Source: Hahnella lacustris
GTDB taxonomy: Bacteria > Pseudomonadota > Gammaproteobacteria > Burkholderiales > Burkholderiaceae_A
NCBI GenBank assembly: GCA_965194655.1
Contig: OZ239148.1
Span: 1,984,001 to 2,048,000 of the forward strand
Direction: 5' to 3'
Length of the DNA: 64,000 bases
Shown here one piece after another: positions 24,179 to 32,426 of this stretch. The position numbers were made by a program, and so were the translations under genes. How positions within the stretch are numbered: position 1 is the stretch's first letter; every line of letters begins with the position of its first letter. The notes under the pieces are model-generated. The model saw nothing but the letters and a program-made list of their open reading frames with translations, was not told where the DNA came from and did no database searches.

Positions 24179-25279
24179 TCATTCCGTTCCATAGCCACAC
24201 ACCTCAAGTCCAAATCCTGCCATGCTGGGCATCTTTCGAGGCCGAGCAAGCAGGCGCATTTTTCCGACGCCCAAGTCCTTCAGGATGGCAGCGCCCAGGC
24301 CATAGTTTCGAAGCGCGAGGCTTGAGGCACCGGCAGAAGAAACCACCACGCCGGCAATCTGATCGAAGATGGTCTGGGCAGGAGGTGCGACGTTGAGCAG
24401 CACGATCACGCCTCGCCCACGCGCTTGAATGGTGGACATGGCACGCGCAATGGACCAGCTGTGCAGCGATTGGTCGCTCCCAAGCAAATCTAAGGGTGTG
24501 AGCGGCTCATGCACTCGGACAAGCGTCTCCTCGGTCGCTTGAATGTCGCCCATCACCAGTGCGAGGTGCGGCTGCCCAACGGCCTTGTCCCGATAGGCCA
24601 TGAGCCTCCAGCCCTCCGGGGCCGGGAGCGCCGTCGAGACCTGCTCCACGAGGCTTTCATGGGCAGTCCGATAGTGAATGAGGTCTGCGATGCTGCCCAC
24701 GAGAAGCCCGTGCTCCCGGGCGAAGATGAGCAGGTCGGGGAGCCGTGCCATGCTGCCGTCGTCCTTCAGAATCTCGCAGATCACCGCGGCAGGCGCTCGG
24801 CCGGCCAGATCCGCCAGATCACAGCCCGCCTCGGTGTGGCCGGCTCTCGCAAGCACACCTCCCGGCTGAGCCATGAGCGGAAAGACATGGCCTGGCTGGA
24901 CCAGGTCCTCGGGCTTCGCCTGTGGCGCGACTGCCGCCGCGATGGTGGTGGCCCGATCAGCGGCAGAAATACCAGTGGTCACCCCCTGAGCTGCCTCAAT
25001 GGACACCGTAAAGGCGGTGCCGTGAGGGGTGCGATTCTGATTCACCATGAGGGGCAGTTGAAGCTGCGCGCACCTCGCCGGCGTGAGCGTCAGACAGATG
25101 AGCCCTCGGCCAAATCGCGCCATGAAGTTGATGGCCTCTGGCGTGACCGCATCTGCAGCCATGACCAGATCCCCCTCGTTCTCACGATCTTCATCGTCGA
25201 CCAGCACCACCATCTCGCCTCTCCGAATGGCCTGAATCAGGTCTTCTGTAGGGCTGAGCGTGCGCTCGGGTCCATTCAT
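24179..25279 (-). CDS. ribBX: DHBP synthase with degenerate GTP cyclohydrolase II-like domain (RibBX type)
   Basis: N-terminal DHBP synthase makes the four-carbon riboflavin precursor from ribulose 5-phosphate: VDDEDRENEGDLV is at 27-39 and GHTEAGCDLADLAG near 147-160. The C-terminal half (about 215-366) has the GTP cyclohydrolase II fold but lacks its zinc cysteines: where the active enzyme has C-x2-G-x10-C-x-C, this reads VRVHEPLTPLDLLGSDQSLH. It is therefore probably inactive as RibA, and a separate ribA is expected elsewhere. Such RibBX proteins are known in proteobacteria. It overlaps ribE by 4 bp. Confidence 0.92.
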   Translation of the reverse strand: MNGPERTLSPTEDLIQAIRRGEMVVLVDDEDRENEGDLVMAADAVTPEAINFMARFGRGLICLTLTPARCAQLQLPLMVNQNRTPHGTAFTVSIEAAQGVTTGISAADRATTIAAAVAPQAKPEDLVQPGHVFPLMAQPGGVLARAGHTEAGCDLADLAGRAPAAVICEILKDDGSMARLPDLLIFAREHGLLVGSIADLIHYRTAHESLVEQVSTALPAPEGWRLMAYRDKAVGQPHLALVMGDIQATEETLVRVHEPLTPLDLLGSDQSLHSWSIARAMSTIQARGRGVIVLLNVAPPAQTIFDQIAGVVVSSAGASSLALRNYGLGAAILKDLGVGKMRLLARPRKMPSMAGFGLEVCGYGTE

Positions 25280-25956
25280 GCTGAGTCTCCTTGAAGCGCA
25301 GAGGGGCGTTTTGAGAGTGCAGACACCATACGGGCCACCTGCTTGGCGAGTTGATCGGCTTCGAAATTCACCAGACTGCCCACCTGGAGGTCCTTAAGCG
25401 TGGTCATAGCCCAGGTGTGTGGAATGAGGTTCATCGTGATGACCGAGCCCCGCTCCCCCGGCAAGTCCTCGAGCTGATTCACCGTCAGGCTCACCCCATG
25501 AATCGCAACCGAACCCTTCGGTGTGAGGTAGGGGGCAAACTCGACGGGAACCAGAAGCTTCATGAGAATCGACTCACCGCGTGATTGAAGATCGAGAACT
25601 TCCGCCTTGCCATCGATGTGGCCACTGACCATATGCCCGCCGAGCCGATCCTGAAGCCGCAAGGCCTTCTCCAGATTGACTGGCCCGGGCTGGTCCAGCG
25701 AGACCGTCTTCTCCAGGCTCTCTCGAGAGATGTCGACGGCAAAGCCCTGCTCGTCCGGCCGCAGCACCGTCATGCAGGCACCATTGAGCGCCACGGAGTC
25801 GCCCTCAGACACGTCGCTGCCATCGAGTGAGCCCCAGTTCACCAACAGGCGAAGGCCCTGTCCATCGCCCCAGCCTGAACTCTCAGCACCCTTCACTGAA
25901 GATTGCGGCATGACCGCCTCGATTTGGCCTATGCCCTGAATGATTCCGGTAAACAT
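25276..25956 (-). CDS. ribE: Riboflavin synthase alpha subunit
   Basis: Dismutates two lumazines to riboflavin. It has 226 residues and two lumazine-binding repeats: the first starts MFTGIIQGIG with NGACMTV, the second has GGHMVSGHIDG, IHGVSLTVN and NLIPHTW. An insert of about 15 residues after EAVMPQS makes the first repeat slightly long. It follows ribD by 2 bp. Confidence 0.97.
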   Translation of the reverse strand: MFTGIIQGIGQIEAVMPQSSVKGAESSGWGDGQGLRLLVNWGSLDGSDVSEGDSVALNGACMTVLRPDEQGFAVDISRESLEKTVSLDQPGPVNLEKALRLQDRLGGHMVSGHIDGKAEVLDLQSRGESILMKLLVPVEFAPYLTPKGSVAIHGVSLTVNQLEDLPGERGSVITMNLIPHTWAMTTLKDLQVGSLVNFEADQLAKQVARMVSALSKRPSALQGDSA

Positions 25957-25958
25957 GC

Positions 25959-27089
25959 CTAGAGTGTATCGGTCCGTGGGCGTCTCAAACGGATTCGAAG
26001 GCCCTGGCCGACTGAGGCGGACTCAAGGATGGACCAGCGAGGCGCCTCCGCTGGCCGGGTCCATGCACCCTCCAGGTGAGACAAAGGGCCCAGACCAGAC
26101 CCCAGAAACACGGGCGCCCAATAGATGAGCCACTCATCGATGAGGCCCCGTCGCTCAAACTCGGAGGCCAGACCAGGGCCTGATTCAAGCAAAAGCTCAT
26201 TCATGCCCGCTTCGGCAAGCACTCCCAGAAGGTGAGTCAGGCTGAGGCGACGACCATCTGGAGTCGCCGAATCCCCGGAAACGGGGAAAAGCCGAGCCCC
26301 GCGCGCAATCAGACGATCCATCGAGGCCTTTGCGAGATCAGGCAAGCCATCCCAATAGGCCACACAGGCCCCTTCATGCTGGAAAAATGGGGCATCTGGG
26401 TTGGCGCGAAGCCAGGGATCCAGCAAGAGACGGCTGGGCGGCCGGCTGGTCTGCACCGCGCGGACCGTGAGCAAGGGTTGGTCTCGCTCGAAGGTGCCAA
26501 GTCCAGTCAACACCGCACAGGATTGGGCGCGAAAATGATGGCCGTCGGCCCGGCAGGCCTCGTCGCTGATCCACTGGCTCTCGCCATTCTTGAGAGCAAC
26601 CCGCCCGTCAGCCGAGAGCGCCATTTTTGCGGTGACCCACGGACGCCCAGTGCGCATGCGCTGAAAAAACCCTCGATTCAGATGCTCGGCTTCTGCCGCG
26701 AAAAGCCCGCACCGAACGTCAATGCCTGCAGCACGTAATCGGGCGAGTCCCTGTCCCGCGACCTTGGGGTTCGGGTCCTCGGAGGCAACAATGACTGTCT
26801 TGACACCCGCCTCGATGAGTGCCTCCGTGCAGGGTCCGGTCCTGCCGTGATGGCAACACGGCTCCAAGGTCACATACGCAGTCGCCCCGCGCGCCCTCGA
26901 ACCAGCCTCAGCAAGGGCATGGACTTCCGCGTGCGGCTCCCCTGCCCTCCGATGAAACCCCGCTCCGACCAGTGTCTCCCCCTGCACCAGCACGCACCCC
27001 ACACGAGGGTTGGGTGTGGTGGTGTAGAGACCTTCTGCCGCTCGCTTGAGGGCCTCCTTCATCCAGCTCTGATCAAGGGCGGACCACAT
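25959..27089 (-). CDS. ribD: Bifunctional riboflavin deaminase/reductase RibD
   Basis: Performs the deamination and reduction steps of riboflavin synthesis. It has 376 residues. The N-terminal deaminase has the zinc site GEPHAEVHAL and TLEPCCHHGRTGPC. The C-terminal reductase has VTAKMALSADGRVAL, GLGTFERDQPLLTVR and LLESGPGLASEF. The start overlaps the nrdR stop by one base. No FMN riboswitch is visible before this gene, as expected inside an operon. Confidence 0.97.
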   Translation of the reverse strand: MWSALDQSWMKEALKRAAEGLYTTTPNPRVGCVLVQGETLVGAGFHRRAGEPHAEVHALAEAGSRARGATAYVTLEPCCHHGRTGPCTEALIEAGVKTVIVASEDPNPKVAGQGLARLRAAGIDVRCGLFAAEAEHLNRGFFQRMRTGRPWVTAKMALSADGRVALKNGESQWISDEACRADGHHFRAQSCAVLTGLGTFERDQPLLTVRAVQTSRPPSRLLLDPWLRANPDAPFFQHEGACVAYWDGLPDLAKASMDRLIARGARLFPVSGDSATPDGRRLSLTHLLGVLAEAGMNELLLESGPGLASEFERRGLIDEWLIYWAPVFLGSGLGPLSHLEGAWTRPAEAPRWSILESASVGQGLRIRLRRPRTDTL

Positions 27090-27580
27090 CAGCCACGACC
27101 TCTGACGGGACCAACAGGCTTACGCGCGCGTTTGGGGCCAACCTCAGCCAGAATCTCTTGAAAGGCTGAGAGGTCTTCAAAGCTTCGATAGACCGAGGCG
27201 AAGCGCACATAGGCCACCTTGTCTAGGCGCTTGAGCTCAGCCATCACCAGTTCACCAATGAACTGACTGCTGACCTCTCGTTCGCCAGAGGCCGACAGAC
27301 GCTCCTCAATCTGTCGGACCGCCTGCTCGAGCACATCAGCAGAGACTGGACGCTTGCGAAGCGCAAGTGTCATGCTCGAACGCAGCTTGGCGTTGTCGTA
27401 CTCTCGTCGAGAGCCGTCCTTCTTCACGACCATCGGAAAGCTCAGCTCCATCTGCTCGATGGTCTTAAATCGTCGATCGCAAGCCGCACAGCGACGGCGA
27501 CGGCGGATCTGGTTGCCGTCCTCGGAGAGCCGGGTGTCGGTGACCTGGGTGTCGGGTGACCCACAGGCGGGGCATCGCAT
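27089..27580 (-). CDS. nrdR: Transcriptional repressor NrdR
   Basis: ATP-cone regulator of ribonucleotide reductase genes. It has 163 residues. The zinc ribbon shows C3, C6, C31 and C34; the ATP-cone domain spans about 49-139 (VVKKDGSRREYDNAKL). A basic C-terminal tail follows. The glyA-nrdR-rib order is widely conserved; no ribonucleotide reductase gene lies in the window. Confidence 0.97.
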   Translation of the reverse strand: MRCPACGSPDTQVTDTRLSEDGNQIRRRRRCAACDRRFKTIEQMELSFPMVVKKDGSRREYDNAKLRSSMTLALRKRPVSADVLEQAVRQIEERLSASGEREVSSQFIGELVMAELKRLDKVAYVRFASVYRSFEDLSAFQEILAEVGPKRARKPVGPVRGRG

Positions 27581-27601
27581 GAGCGTTGAGCCCCGCCGCG
27601 C

Positions 27602-28846
27602 TTAACGGTAGACCGGGAAACTTGCGGTAAGAGCCTCAACCTGAGCGCGAACCCGAGAGAGGTTGCCCTGATCCTCAGGGGCCTCCAACACATCCGCAAT
27701 GAGGTTGGCAACCAACTTCATCTCCTCCACGCCAAAGCCACGCGTGGTGCATGCAGGGGTGCCCAGCCGAATACCGCTGGTCACAAAGGGCTTCTCAGGA
27801 TCGTTGGGAATGGCATTCTTATTGACTGTGATGTGTGCCTGACCCAGCGCGGCTTCAGCAACTTTCCCGGTGATCTGTTTTGCACGGAGATCAACCAACA
27901 TCACGTGACTCTCGGTGCGACCAGACACGATGCGAAGCCCTCTTTGCACCAGTGACTCGGCCAGCACCTTGGCGTTGTCTACGACCTGCTGCGCATAGGT
28001 CTTAAACTCGGGTCTGAGCGCCTCGCCGAAGGCGACAGCCTTGGCTGCAATCACGTGCATCAGAGGGCCGCCCTGGATGCCGGGGAAGATGGCGCTGTTG
28101 ATGGCTTTCTCGTGCTCGGCCTTCATGAGAATGATTCCCCCGCGCGGACCACGCAGGCTCTTGTGTGTGGTGGAGGTGACCACATCCGCATGAGGCACGG
28201 GGCTGGGATAAACCCCCGCCGCGATGAGCCCCGAGTAGTGCGCCATGTCCACCATGAAGATGGCACCGATCTCTTTGGCCACTCGCGCAAAACGCGCCCA
28301 GTCGGTTTTCAGGGAGTAAGCAGAGGCCCCTGCGATGAGCAGCTTGGGCTTGTGCTCACGAGCGAGCGCCTCCATGCGGTCGTAGTCGATTTCCTCTTGA
28401 GCGTTGAGCCCGTAAGGAACCACGTTGAACCATTTTCCGGAGAGGTTTAAGGGCATGCCATGGGTGAGATGCCCCCCCTCAGCCAGCGAGAGGCCCATGA
28501 TGGTGTCGCCGGGCTTGAGAAAGGCCAGAAAGACAGCGGTGTTGGCCTGAGCACCTGAGTGAGGCTGCACATTCGCTGCATCACAGCCGTAGAGCTGTTT
28601 GAGACGATCGATGGCGAGCTGCTCCACCACATCGACATGCTCACAGCCACCGTAATAGCGCTTTCCAGGGTAGCCCTCTGCATACTTATTGGTGAGCTGC
28701 GACCCCTGAGCCGCCATGACTGCAGGGCTTGCATAGTTCTCGGAGGCGATGAGTTCGATGTGGGCCTCTTGCCGGCGGTTTTCAGCGGAGATGGCTGCAA
28801 AGACATCGGGGTCGAGGTGTGCGGGGTCGAGCGCGCGATCAAACAT
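27602..28846 (-). CDS. glyA: Serine hydroxymethyltransferase
   Basis: PLP enzyme that interconverts serine and glycine with tetrahydrofolate and supplies one-carbon units. It has 414 residues. Landmarks: SENYASPAVMAAQGS, YPGKRYYGG, the PLP-lysine region VVTSTTHKSLRGPRGG, and SGIRLGTPACTTRGF. Its ATG lies 8 bp inside the 3' end of ctaA, an unusual partner, so it is probably expressed with the upstream tyrS-ctaA genes. Confidence 0.98.
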   Translation of the reverse strand: MFDRALDPAHLDPDVFAAISAENRRQEAHIELIASENYASPAVMAAQGSQLTNKYAEGYPGKRYYGGCEHVDVVEQLAIDRLKQLYGCDAANVQPHSGAQANTAVFLAFLKPGDTIMGLSLAEGGHLTHGMPLNLSGKWFNVVPYGLNAQEEIDYDRMEALAREHKPKLLIAGASAYSLKTDWARFARVAKEIGAIFMVDMAHYSGLIAAGVYPSPVPHADVVTSTTHKSLRGPRGGIILMKAEHEKAINSAIFPGIQGGPLMHVIAAKAVAFGEALRPEFKTYAQQVVDNAKVLAESLVQRGLRIVSGRTESHVMLVDLRAKQITGKVAEAALGQAHITVNKNAIPNDPEKPFVTSGIRLGTPACTTRGFGVEEMKLVANLIADVLEAPEDQGNLSRVRAQVEALTASFPVYR

Positions 28847-29861
28847 GGGAAGTCCTGTGAAGAGGAGTGGAAGAAGCCTTTACCGCGGGGCTCAGGCGTG
28901 CAAGGGAAATGGCCACCCAGAGGAACCAAAGGGCGCCAAAAATAAGGTGAGCAGCCAAAAGATGAACCGGCTGGGCAAGCAGGGGGAATCCGAGATGGTT
29001 CAGGGCTCCACCCAGCAGCATCTCAAACACCACGAGTCCAAACAGCCAGAGGCTGATGCGACCCACGGGCGTGCTGCGTAGAGGGCTCTTCCAGAGCTTC
29101 CAGACCAGATAGGCTACAAGCCCGAGAATCACCCAACTAAAGGAGCGATGAAAGTAGAAAATGACCGGGATCATCTCGATCCACTGGTCGCGCTCCAGCG
29201 GGGTGGCCGCGCGAGAGATCAGATCGACGCTCTCGCGAATCTGAATGCCCATGACAATCTGCAAGATCAATGCAGCCATGGTGGCCAACACGAGGCTGGA
29301 GAACCAACGCGGAAGCGTGTGCAGCGTCTCCCTCAGAGCCTCCCGCTGGGAGCGAACCACCGCGTAGATAAGGCACATCTGAACCAAGAAAGCGCCAGTC
29401 ATGTGAAGCGAAATCATGACGGGACGAAGGTTGGTGGCCACCACCATGGATCCAAGCCAGCCATTGAAGCCAACAAAGAACACGCCACCCCAGGCGGCCC
29501 AGACCACCGAACGATCCTTCTGCCAATAGGGCCTGGAGAGCCACGCGGTGGTGAGCACCAAGAGGCCGATGAGGGCACCTACGAGCCGATTGACATATTC
29601 CGTCCAGGTTTTGATGGGGTCGAACGGGGCATCCGCATACCCTCGGTGGCTGTAGATCTCACGCCAGTTCGCTGGAAGCTGGGCCTCAGAGGTGGGAGGA
29701 ATGAGCTGCCCGAAACACAGAGGCCAATCGGGGCAACCCATGCCTGCTCCCGTGGCTCGCACGGTGCCGCCCACCAGAATCAGAAAATAGACCGCGGCAA
29801 TGGTGGTCAGCGCCAGGACCAGGAATCGACGCGCCTCTCGCGGAGCAACCCATTCAGACAT
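28839..29861 (-). CDS. ctaA: Heme A synthase (COX15/CtaA family)
   Basis: Membrane enzyme that oxidises the heme O methyl group to give heme A for cytochrome oxidase. It has 340 residues and about eight hydrophobic segments. The GGTVRATGAGMGCPDWPLC loop holds the conserved cysteine pair. Heme-ligand histidines are likely those of HMTGAF, HRSFSW and HLLAAHLIFG. It overlaps tyrS by one base and glyA by eight. No ctaB or cytochrome oxidase gene is nearby. Confidence 0.95.
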   Translation of the reverse strand: MSEWVAPREARRFLVLALTTIAAVYFLILVGGTVRATGAGMGCPDWPLCFGQLIPPTSEAQLPANWREIYSHRGYADAPFDPIKTWTEYVNRLVGALIGLLVLTTAWLSRPYWQKDRSVVWAAWGGVFFVGFNGWLGSMVVATNLRPVMISLHMTGAFLVQMCLIYAVVRSQREALRETLHTLPRWFSSLVLATMAALILQIVMGIQIRESVDLISRAATPLERDQWIEMIPVIFYFHRSFSWVILGLVAYLVWKLWKSPLRSTPVGRISLWLFGLVVFEMLLGGALNHLGFPLLAQPVHLLAAHLIFGALWFLWVAISLARLSPAVKASSTPLHRTSHV

Positions 29862-31096
29862 CAGACTTCCCCTCCAATGAGGACCCGCGCAAAGCGCCGC
29901 TTTCCAACCTGAAGCACGTAATCGCCCGCCTCGAGCTGCAGGTGACGATCGGACACCCGCTCTCCGTTGATCTTGACGCCCCCCTGCTCAATGTTACGGT
30001 TGGCCTCAGACCCCGAAGTCACCAGACCGCACTCCTTAAGCAGCTGCCCAATGCTGAACGGACCCCCTATGAGCCGGATCGGTTCCAGGTCCTGAGGAAT
30101 CTCCCCTTGCTTGAAACGGGCTTCAAAGTTCGCCAAAGCCGCCTGCGCGGCCGAGGAAGAGTGGAAGCGCGTGACGATCTCTTGCGCCAGTTCAACCTTG
30201 ATGTCGCGAGGGTTTCTTCCGGCTTCAGCCTGTCCTTTCAGCGATTGAATCTCAGCCTCGCTTCGGAAAGAGAGCAGGAGAAAGTATCTCCACATCAGGG
30301 TGTCGGAGATCGACATGAGCTTGCCAAACATGTCGTCAGGCGGCTCGGCAATGCCAATGTAATTGCCCTTGCTCTTGCTCATCTTCTCCACCCCGTCGAG
30401 TCCCTCCAGCAGAGGCATGGTCAGCACGCACTGGGGTGACTGACCCGCATTTCGCTGGAGTTCTCGGCCCATCAGCAGGTTGAACTTCTGGTCTGTGCCA
30501 CCGAGCTCAAGATCGGCCTTGAGGACCACCGAGTCATAGCCCTGCATGAGGGGATACAGGAACTCATGGACCGAGATGGGCGTGCCAGATTTATAGCGCT
30601 TGGTGAAGTCGTCGCGCTCGAGCATTCGGGCGACCGTGGACTGGGCCGCGAGCCGGATCATGCCCTGTGCCCCCAGGGGCTCACACCACTCTGAATTGCG
30701 TCGAATCTCTGTTCTCTCGGGATCTAAAACAAGCGAGGCCTGGCGAAAGTATGTCTCCGCATTCTGTGCAATCTCGTCTGGGGTCAGGGGGGGGCGGGTG
30801 CTGTTGCGGCCCGTGGGGTCTCCGATCAAGGCGGTGAAATCACCAATCAGGAAGATGACCTGATGCCCCAGATCTTGGAGTTGCCGGAGCTTATTGAGCA
30901 CCACGGTGTGCCCAAGATGCAGGTCCGGTGCGGTGGGGTCAAGGCCCAGTTTGACCCTCAGCGGCTGGCCCGTCGCCTCGCTGCGCTGCAGCTTGGACTG
31001 GAGTTCCTCCAGTACGAGCAACTCGTCTGCACCCCGAAGGGCAACCGAGAGCGCATGCTCGACTGAAGGGGAAAGTGGGGGGGTAGAGGAAAGCAT
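29861..31096 (-). CDS. tyrS: Tyrosyl-tRNA synthetase
   Basis: Class I synthetase of 411 residues from the ATG at 31096. HIGH-type motif HLGH follows GLDPTAPDL; the KMSKS loop is intact (EKMSKSKGNYIG); a C-terminal S4 RNA-binding domain ends the protein (IEQGGVKINGERV). It is divergent from an M23 peptidase gene across 19 bp, a pairing common in proteobacteria. It heads the long minus-strand run to cinA. Confidence 0.97.
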   Translation of the reverse strand: MLSSTPPLSPSVEHALSVALRGADELLVLEELQSKLQRSEATGQPLRVKLGLDPTAPDLHLGHTVVLNKLRQLQDLGHQVIFLIGDFTALIGDPTGRNSTRPPLTPDEIAQNAETYFRQASLVLDPERTEIRRNSEWCEPLGAQGMIRLAAQSTVARMLERDDFTKRYKSGTPISVHEFLYPLMQGYDSVVLKADLELGGTDQKFNLLMGRELQRNAGQSPQCVLTMPLLEGLDGVEKMSKSKGNYIGIAEPPDDMFGKLMSISDTLMWRYFLLLSFRSEAEIQSLKGQAEAGRNPRDIKVELAQEIVTRFHSSSAAQAALANFEARFKQGEIPQDLEPIRLIGGPFSIGQLLKECGLVTSGSEANRNIEQGGVKINGERVSDRHLQLEAGDYVLQVGKRRFARVLIGGEV

Positions 31097-31099
31097 CAG

Positions 31100-31109
31100 T
31101 AGAATTTTA
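31100..31109. promoter_or_regulatory. Overlapping back-to-back -10 hexamers for tyrS and the M23 peptidase
   Basis: The 19-bp gap holds TAGAAT on the plus strand (31100-31105) and TAAAAT on the minus strand (31109-31104), each 5 of 6 to TATAAT. TAAAAT is 7 bases before the tyrS ATG; TAGAAT is 7 bases before an in-frame GTG and 10 before the ATG of the peptidase. Such spacing would give mRNAs with almost no leader. No good -35 was found for either. Confidence 0.3.
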
Positions 31110-31115
31110 CTTGTG

Positions 31116-32426
31116 ATGACCCCTCGCGCGCTCAATACCTGGATCTATGGCTCTGCCGGCCTTGGCGTGGGCCTTGCATTTCTGACCGCCCTCGGCCTTG
31201 CGCCCCTCTCGGAGGCCGAGTCAGCGCTGCTCAACCAGCCTGTGCGCGTGGCACTCGCCAGCCCCTCACTCGACGACCAGCTCAAGGCCCTCCAGGCACA
31301 CGGGCTCGACCTCTCCCGAGAGGATGAGGTCCGACGAGGGGACACGATGGCCAAGCTCTTCGAGCGCATGGGCATTCAAGACCAGGCAGCCCTCGCCTTC
31401 CTGAATCAAGACCGGCGTAATGCCGCTGTCTTGCGCTCCAGCACGGGGCGTTCAGCCATCGTCCAGACGGATCTCTCAGGCCGGCTTCTGCGCCTTCAGC
31501 TCTACAGCGGCGATGACGCCTGGCTTGTCGAGCGGATCGGCGAGGGTAAATTTGAGGTGCGCACGGGCACCCTCACGGCCGAGACCCAGGTCGAGCATCG
31601 CTCGGTTGAGGTGGGACAGTCCTTCTTCGGCGCCATGGACCAAGCTGGAGTCCCTGCCAAGATCACAGAAGAAGTGGTGAGCCTCTTCGAATCCGATCTC
31701 GACTTTCGAAGACAGGTCAAGCCGGGCGACAAGGTCCGCGTCATTTACGAGGCACAACGGATCGCTGGCCGGGACACGGGGGAACACAAGCTTCTGGCGG
31801 TGAGATTCGAGGCCTCCGGCCAGACCCATGAGGCGCTTTACTTCGTGAGTCCAGACGGCCGCGGCAGTTACTACGACGCGGAGGGAAAGTCAGTCCGCCG
31901 GGGTTTTCTGGCCGCTCCCCTGCGATACACCCGGATCAGCTCAAGCTTCACCAGCTACCGACTGCACCCACTCTTTGGCGACCCTCGTGCCCACCGGGGT
32001 GTGGATTACGCCGCGCCGGTTGGTACCCCTGTCCGGGCAGTAGCGGATGGAAAGATCGTGGAGCGTGGATACAACGGGGGTTATGGCAATTCGGTTGAGA
32101 TTCAGCACAACCTTCGCTACAGCACCTATTACGCCCACCTCTCTCGATATGCACCCGGCGTTCAAGTGGGCCGCGAGGTGCGCATGGGTGAGGTGATTGG
32201 ATACGTGGGGGCCACCGGGTGGGCGACAGGCCCCCACCTGCACTATGAGTTTCGCATTCAAGGCCGCTCCATTGACCCGTCGAAGATCGCTCGAGAGAAC
32301 CCGCAGGTGCCAAGCCTCGAAGGGGCAAACCTCACGGCCTTTCAGGCGGTTGCGGATGATCTGCGCAAGCGGCTCTCCCTGCTTGACAACGTGAACACCG
32401 CCAGCCTCAAGCCCAGGCCCTCCTGA
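31116..32426 (+). CDS. M23-family murein endopeptidase (MepM-like)
   Basis: Periplasmic or membrane-anchored peptidase that cuts peptidoglycan cross-links. It has 436 residues from the ATG at 31116; an in-frame GTG directly before it is also possible. A hydrophobic N-terminal segment (residues 13-30) serves as anchor or signal. A central OapA-like region follows. The C-terminal LytM domain has the zinc sites H293-x3-D297 (HRGVD) and H374-L-H376, in PHLHYEFR. It precedes anmK with a one-base overlap, so wall cleavage and wall recycling genes are joined. Confidence 0.93.
   Translation: MTPRALNTWIYGSAGLGVGLAFLTALGLAPLSEAESALLNQPVRVALASPSLDDQLKALQAHGLDLSREDEVRRGDTMAKLFERMGIQDQAALAFLNQDRRNAAVLRSSTGRSAIVQTDLSGRLLRLQLYSGDDAWLVERIGEGKFEVRTGTLTAETQVEHRSVEVGQSFFGAMDQAGVPAKITEEVVSLFESDLDFRRQVKPGDKVRVIYEAQRIAGRDTGEHKLLAVRFEASGQTHEALYFVSPDGRGSYYDAEGKSVRRGFLAAPLRYTRISSSFTSYRLHPLFGDPRAHRGVDYAAPVGTPVRAVADGKIVERGYNGGYGNSVEIQHNLRYSTYYAHLSRYAPGVQVGREVRMGEVIGYVGATGWATGPHLHYEFRIQGRSIDPSKIARENPQVPSLEGANLTAFQAVADDLRKRLSLLDNVNTASLKPRPS

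Noticed and set aside
23235..28846. Search for an FMN riboswitch before the riboflavin genes
   Set aside because: Gaps before ribD, ribE and ribBX are 0-4 bp, so there is no room for the element and none of its conserved pairing was seen.
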